Shown: positions 6,728 through 9,438 of the stretch, one piece after another
How the letters are laid out: every line of letters begins with the position of its first letter
How positions within the stretch are numbered: the stretch's first letter is position 1
The notes under the pieces: model-generated
The model's database searches: none
What the model saw: only the letters and a program-made list of their open reading frames with translations
Told to the model about the DNA's origin: nothing
Assembly (NCBI GenBank): GCA_964615425.1
Contig: CAZTOB010000016.1
Coordinates: 1-9,438, forward strand
Origin: CAYLVJ01 sp964615425
GTDB taxonomy: Bacteria; Patescibacteriota; Minisyncoccia; Minisyncoccales; CAYTKG01
Direction: 5' to 3'
Length of the DNA stretch: 9,438 nucleotides
Made by a program: the position numbers and the translations under genes

Positions 6728-8474
6728 TCTTGCTTTTGGTGGTTTCTCCCACAAAGCCCGTTCCCTGTTCAAGATCCCAGGGGGCCAAAACATCCTCTTT
6801 CCACCTTTCCTGAAATCTGACCACAGCCTTCTTTGTTAAGGGGCCGAAATAGCCAGTAACCAGCCCTTCGGGATAAATGTCTTCCCCGCGGCCCTTTAAA
6901 AACTCCTGCAGACAGCGCACCTGGTCGTTTTCTATACCCACCCTCAAATCTTCTTCTATCCTCCCGCAGGACGCCTCAGCCGTCTCTTCCCCGGCAACAC
7001 CCTTTAACCTTTCCTCAAGCTGTCCTAGAAGAGCTTTAAGCTCTTCTATCTTCATAATGAGTTCCTCCCTGGTCATATCGGAAAGAGGCTTCTGCAAGTA
7101 ACTGGAACTTTCTTCTTCCTCCCCCAAGCCTTCCTTTTCCGTGATTGTAGCCGCCTCCCAGAAATAAGGGGTAGTTTCTTCTTCACCATTAAAACCCTCC
7201 GTTTTAGTTTGAACCGAAGGCATGATGATAACCGAACTTATATCCGAACCGAACCCCGAAACCAAGATTTCCCCTCTTTGATCTTCGTCAAGTTCGAAAA
7301 AGTCAACCGAATACTTACCGGAAAAATCCCTCACCAAATAGGGAATCTTGAAATCATTGTCGGGGTTGCCTATGAAATTTATCCTTAGAGCTCCTTTTTT
7401 TCCCCCTACAAACTTAAACCATCTCCCCGCCCAAGGTTTTGAAGACTGATTCAGCCCCAAACTGCTTCTCCCTCCAAGAGGGAGGAAATTCACAGTAGGG
7501 GAAACCGTAAGGCCCGACAGCATTTCATTTTCATAACAATACTTTTCGTTTTCGCCCAGCTCGCAATCATTAGCCGCTACAGCCACCATCCAGGAAGCGA
7601 AGACGTCTCCAAAAGTTTCTTCGTATCCGTTTTCGATTAAAGCCTCGTTGATGCTTTCAATTCCCTTCTTTTCACTTTGAAGAGAGTCCCGCAAAATCTC
7701 TACTCCGTACTTTTCAACCAGATAATGAGTGAAAATGTTCAAAGCTCCGTAGTCCGCCTCCTCCCCCAGCCATTCAGTTAAAGGATCCGTGGGATTGTTA
7801 AGAAAGGTTTCTTTTCTTTGGGCCAGGTTGCTTTCCTCATATTCTCCGTAGCCGAGGAGGGTGGGAGCATACTCCGCCCGGACCTCGTTGAGCCACACTT
7901 CTTCCGTCACTCCTCTTAAAATATTCTTCTGATTGAAGGTGATAAGGTGGGCGAACTCGTGAGCCAAATAAGAAGAGGTCAAGGGATGGTTCAAATGTTC
8001 GCTGGAAAGATAAACCATCTCCCTTTCATTAGAGCCGGGCATCTGATAAGAAGGGTAGCCGTCTATCTCTCGGAAGTAGCCTTTGTAGTCTTCCTTCAAA
8101 GGGTGAAAAAGAACCGTTATCCTTTCATCTCCGTCCACACCGGGGTTTGGTTCGCTACCGTATTCTCCGGTGAGAGTGGGGTAAATATTGCGAGTGAATT
8201 CGCTGTCAAGCTCTTCTAAGGAGTCCTTAACCGCTTCTTTCTGCTCTCTTTCTAATCCGTTCCACCACCCGCTTTCAAGATAAAAATATGCTTTCCGCCC
8301 TATTCTCACAAGCTCTGCATTGACCTTTTCTCTGCCTTCCTCGTCAAAGCCTGTATCAACATAGAAACTTTCCTCATGACCCAAACTCAAAGCCTCCGCA
8401 GAAGAAGCGGCTGCTAAAAACAAAACAACGAAAAATCCGAGTACAATTTTCTTTCTTGTTTTCATCTTATTCAT
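6708..8474 (-). CDS. Secreted HExxH metalloprotease-like protein with coiled coil and peptidoglycan-binding domain
   Basis: Up to 588 residues, exported. A signal peptide is clear: basic KTRKK, hydrophobic core about 10-23, likely cleavage near SSA-EA (24-28). The protease part has YLAHEFAHLITFN (169-181), with His172, Glu173 and His176 as the zinc site, and WLNEVRAE (194-201), where Glu197 is the probable third ligand. This resembles M30 (hyicolysin)-type gluzincins, but the subfamily is not certain. A beta-rich region follows (about 345-420), then an acidic linker, a predicted coiled coil (about 465-492) and a C-terminal peptidoglycan-binding module (503-586) with YPEGLVTGYFGPLTKKAVVRFQ-type residues and a Cys503/Cys521 pair. 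It probably acts at the cell wall, trimming surface or host proteins. Two ATGs compete, at 8474 and 8465; I list the outer one, but an extended -10 box overlapping it favours 8465. It lies 31 bases downstream of the sulfotransferase gene. Confidence 0.88.
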   Translation of the reverse strand: MNKMKTRKKIVLGFFVVLFLAAASSAEALSLGHEESFYVDTGFDEEGREKVNAELVRIGRKAYFYLESGWWNGLEREQKEAVKDSLEELDSEFTRNIYPTLTGEYGSEPNPGVDGDERITVLFHPLKEDYKGYFREIDGYPSYQMPGSNEREMVYLSSEHLNHPLTSSYLAHEFAHLITFNQKNILRGVTEEVWLNEVRAEYAPTLLGYGEYEESNLAQRKETFLNNPTDPLTEWLGEEADYGALNIFTHYLVEKYGVEILRDSLQSEKKGIESINEALIENGYEETFGDVFASWMVAVAANDCELGENEKYCYENEMLSGLTVSPTVNFLPLGGRSSLGLNQSSKPWAGRWFKFVGGKKGALRINFIGNPDNDFKIPYLVRDFSGKYSVDFFELDEDQRGEILVSGFGSDISSVIIMPSVQTKTEGFNGEEETTPYFWEAATITEKEGLGEEEESSSYLQKPLSDMTREELIMKIEELKALLGQLEERLKGVAGEETAEASCGRIEEDLRVGIENDQVRCLQEFLKGRGEDIYPEGLVTGYFGPLTKKAVVRFQERWKEDVLAPWDLEQGTGFVGETTKSKINELMR

Positions 8475-8481
8475 TCTAACA
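8473..8481 (-). promoter_or_regulatory. Extended -10 promoter (TGT-TAGAAT) at the protease start
   Basis: On the minus strand TG at 8481-8480 is followed by one base and TAGAAT (8478-8473), one mismatch from consensus. The expected start of transcription is about 8466-8465, exactly at the second ATG of the protease gene. A TTGACA at 8493-8488 is only nine bases from the -10 box and cannot serve as its -35 box, but extended -10 promoters can work without one. The protease may also be read from the sulfotransferase promoter. Confidence 0.5.
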
Positions 8482-8505
8482 AAAAACTGTCAAAAAGAAA
8501 GAGGG

Positions 8506-9372
8506 TCACCTCTTCCAGAAAGAAAGATCCTTTTCTAAAAGCTTTTCCAGCTTTTCAATGTCCTCCCGAAAAATCCTATCTTGAAGCGTTTTTTTCTCTT
8601 TCTTATTGAAGTCGCACTTTATCTTCTCCTCCCACAGATTAAAGCGGCGGAGAAGAACCTCGCACTGGTGAACCATCCTGTTGCGTAACCTCTGGGTGGT
8701 AGATCGGCGGATGAAGTCTTTAAACCAGTTTTCACTTGTGAAAAAATTATGAGTAATTTGATACAAAAAAGGAAGCTTGGGTTTGCCCCCAGCATTTATC
8801 TTCCTCACCTTCCCCAAGGAAATCTTCTCTACTTTTAAAAACTCCAATATTTTATCAATAATTTTTTCCGGACATTCAACAAACTCCTCGAAGATGGCCA
8901 CCTCGACGTTTTCTTTCCCGAAAACGTCATATGCTCTTTTAATCCCCTCGGCATACAAACTGAAGCGGATATAGCGGGAGTTTTGATCAACCTCCGGCCA
9001 TTTAATCTCTTTTTCAAATGAGCCAAGAGAAGGAACCTGTCTTTTTCTCAACCGCCAGCCGGACAAAGCTCTTGAAACAGGCTCCCTGAGTTGAAAAAAG
9101 ACCTTAACCCTGCCCAGTTTGTCCTTAATCTTGTAAAAAGAAGACTCATCCTCCAAGCATCTAACAGAAGACTCCCCCACTATCTTTTCTTCTCCCGCCT
9201 CCTTAAAAAGAGAAAGATAATCTTCCCATTTTTTAAATCCAAGACCGGAGCAAAAGTAGTTGGGCTCCTTGTAATTGGTCATGAAGATATCAGGATGCTT
9301 TTTCAGGGTGAAATGAAGAGTGGTCGTAGCACTCCTTGGAGCCCCAGCGATTAAAAAATTCGGTTTCCTCAT
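8506..9372 (-). CDS. PAPS-dependent sulfotransferase family protein
   Basis: The 288-residue product belongs to the sulfotransferase fold that moves sulfate from PAPS to a hydroxyl or amino group of a glycan or other acceptor. The 5'-phosphosulfate loop is PNFLIAGAPRSATTTL (4-19), with Arg13 in the place often held by Lys and Ala15 where Gly is more usual. KEPNYF (35-40) is a conserved segment of carbohydrate-type sulfotransferases. The 3'-phosphate motif is FFQLREPVSRALSGW (92-106), with Arg96 and Ser104 as expected contacts. The C-terminus ends with a helical, charged stretch closing in LSFWKR, normal for the family, and the length is typical. It is cytoplasmic by sequence, with no signal peptide. 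An ideal extended -10 box sits exactly over the start, so the mRNA is probably leaderless. The neighbourhood suggests glycan sulfation, but the substrate is unknown and no PAPS-making genes are in view. Confidence 0.9.
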   Translation of the reverse strand: MRKPNFLIAGAPRSATTTLHFTLKKHPDIFMTNYKEPNYFCSGLGFKKWEDYLSLFKEAGEEKIVGESSVRCLEDESSFYKIKDKLGRVKVFFQLREPVSRALSGWRLRKRQVPSLGSFEKEIKWPEVDQNSRYIRFSLYAEGIKRAYDVFGKENVEVAIFEEFVECPEKIIDKILEFLKVEKISLGKVRKINAGGKPKLPFLYQITHNFFTSENWFKDFIRRSTTQRLRNRMVHQCEVLLRRFNLWEEKIKCDFNKKEKKTLQDRIFREDIEKLEKLLEKDLSFWKR

Positions 9373-9378
9373 AATTTA

Positions 9379-9387
9379 ATTATAACA
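9379..9387 (-). promoter_or_regulatory. Extended -10 promoter (TGT-TATAAT) for the sulfotransferase gene
   Basis: A perfect TATAAT (9384-9379) is preceded by TGT on the minus strand. Six bases (TAAATT) separate it from the ATG, so standard spacing puts the transcription start on the A of the start codon at 9372. No -35 box is visible; that region is taken up by the terminator hairpin. The layout implies a leaderless transcript, consistent with the absence of a Shine-Dalgarno sequence. Confidence 0.75.
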
Positions 9388-9390
9388 AAA

Positions 9391-9417
9391 GAAAGGCCCT
9401 CGAGGGGCCTTCCTTTT
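9391..9417. terminator. Bidirectional rho-independent terminator hairpin
   Basis: AAGGCCC (9393-9399) pairs with GGGCCTT (9405-9411) around a five-base loop; the core CCCTCGAGGG is itself a palindrome. On the minus strand the hairpin is followed by TTTCTTTTG, on the plus strand by TCCTTTT, so it could work in either direction. It most likely ends a minus-strand gene beyond the right edge: one minus-strand frame there ends in Lys-Glu-Leu and TAA at 9428-9426, but three codons cannot prove a gene. It isolates the sulfotransferase promoter from upstream transcription. Confidence 0.75.
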
Positions 9418-9438
9418 GCAACTTCTTAAAGTTCCTTC

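Noticed and set aside
8488..8493. TTGACA upstream of the protease as a -35 box.
   Set aside because: It is nine bases from TAGAAT; at 17-18 bases spacing only weak boxes (such as TAAGAT) are found, and these would start transcription inside the gene.
1..9438. CRISPR arrays, tRNA or rRNA genes, insertion sequences, attachment sites, UGA recoding.
   Set aside because: No regular repeats, no cloverleaf or conserved RNA segments, no transposase or integrase, and TGA ends two genes at family-typical positions.

Overview
The window looks like a piece of a Candidate Phyla Radiation (Patescibacteria, Parcubacteria-like) genome. The best clue is the C-terminal peptidoglycan-binding module of the secreted protease. 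Its YPEG-VTGYFGPLT-A-FQ pattern is, to my knowledge, very typical of that group. Supporting clues are lysine/glutamate-rich proteins, a moderate GC content, tight gene overlaps and a near absence of Shine-Dalgarno sequences. TGA ends two of the genes at the usual end of their families, so the standard bacterial code applies and the UGA-recoding lineages are unlikely. The lineage call is an inference from protein character, not from a marker gene.

Layout. From the right edge leftward on the minus strand: a hairpin terminator (about 9391-9417), then an extended -10 promoter placed exactly over the start of a sulfotransferase (8506-9372). Next comes a secreted zinc metalloprotease-like protein with a coiled coil and a peptidoglycan-binding domain (6708-8474). 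A plus-strand family 2 glycosyltransferase (5840-6727) converges on the protease gene with a 20-base overlap of the 3' ends. An 84-base divergent intergenic region with repeated CTTTTATT elements separates it from a five-gene minus-strand cluster (5755 down to 53). That cluster encodes a GtrB/DPM1-like polyprenyl-phosphate glycosyltransferase, a multi-spanning TMTC-like GT-C protein with a TPR tail, a GT4, a membrane-anchored GT2 and another GT4. All five overlap (by 17, 1, 8 and 13 bases), so they almost certainly form one operon. A clean TTGACA-17-TATACT promoter lies across the stop codon of the last GT4 and drives a further gene, of which only the first ten codons are in the window.

How the parts may work together. 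GtrB-like enzymes charge a polyprenyl phosphate with a single sugar. GT-C enzymes use such lipid-linked sugars on the outer face of the membrane, and TMTC-type proteins with TPR tails are protein O-mannosyltransferases in eukaryotes. The adjacent pair therefore suggests an extracytoplasmic glycosylation step. The GT4, GT2 and GT4 enzymes would build further glycan on the cytoplasmic side, and the nearby sulfotransferase could add sulfate to it. The result would be a surface-glycan locus, possibly for a sulfated glycan or glycoprotein, next to a wall-bound protease. The enzymatic families are well supported; the joint pathway is inference.

A second theme is gene starts. Three promoters have a TGn-extended -10 element whose expected transcription start falls at or within two bases of an ATG, which suggests leaderless mRNAs. 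This fits the missing Shine-Dalgarno sequences.
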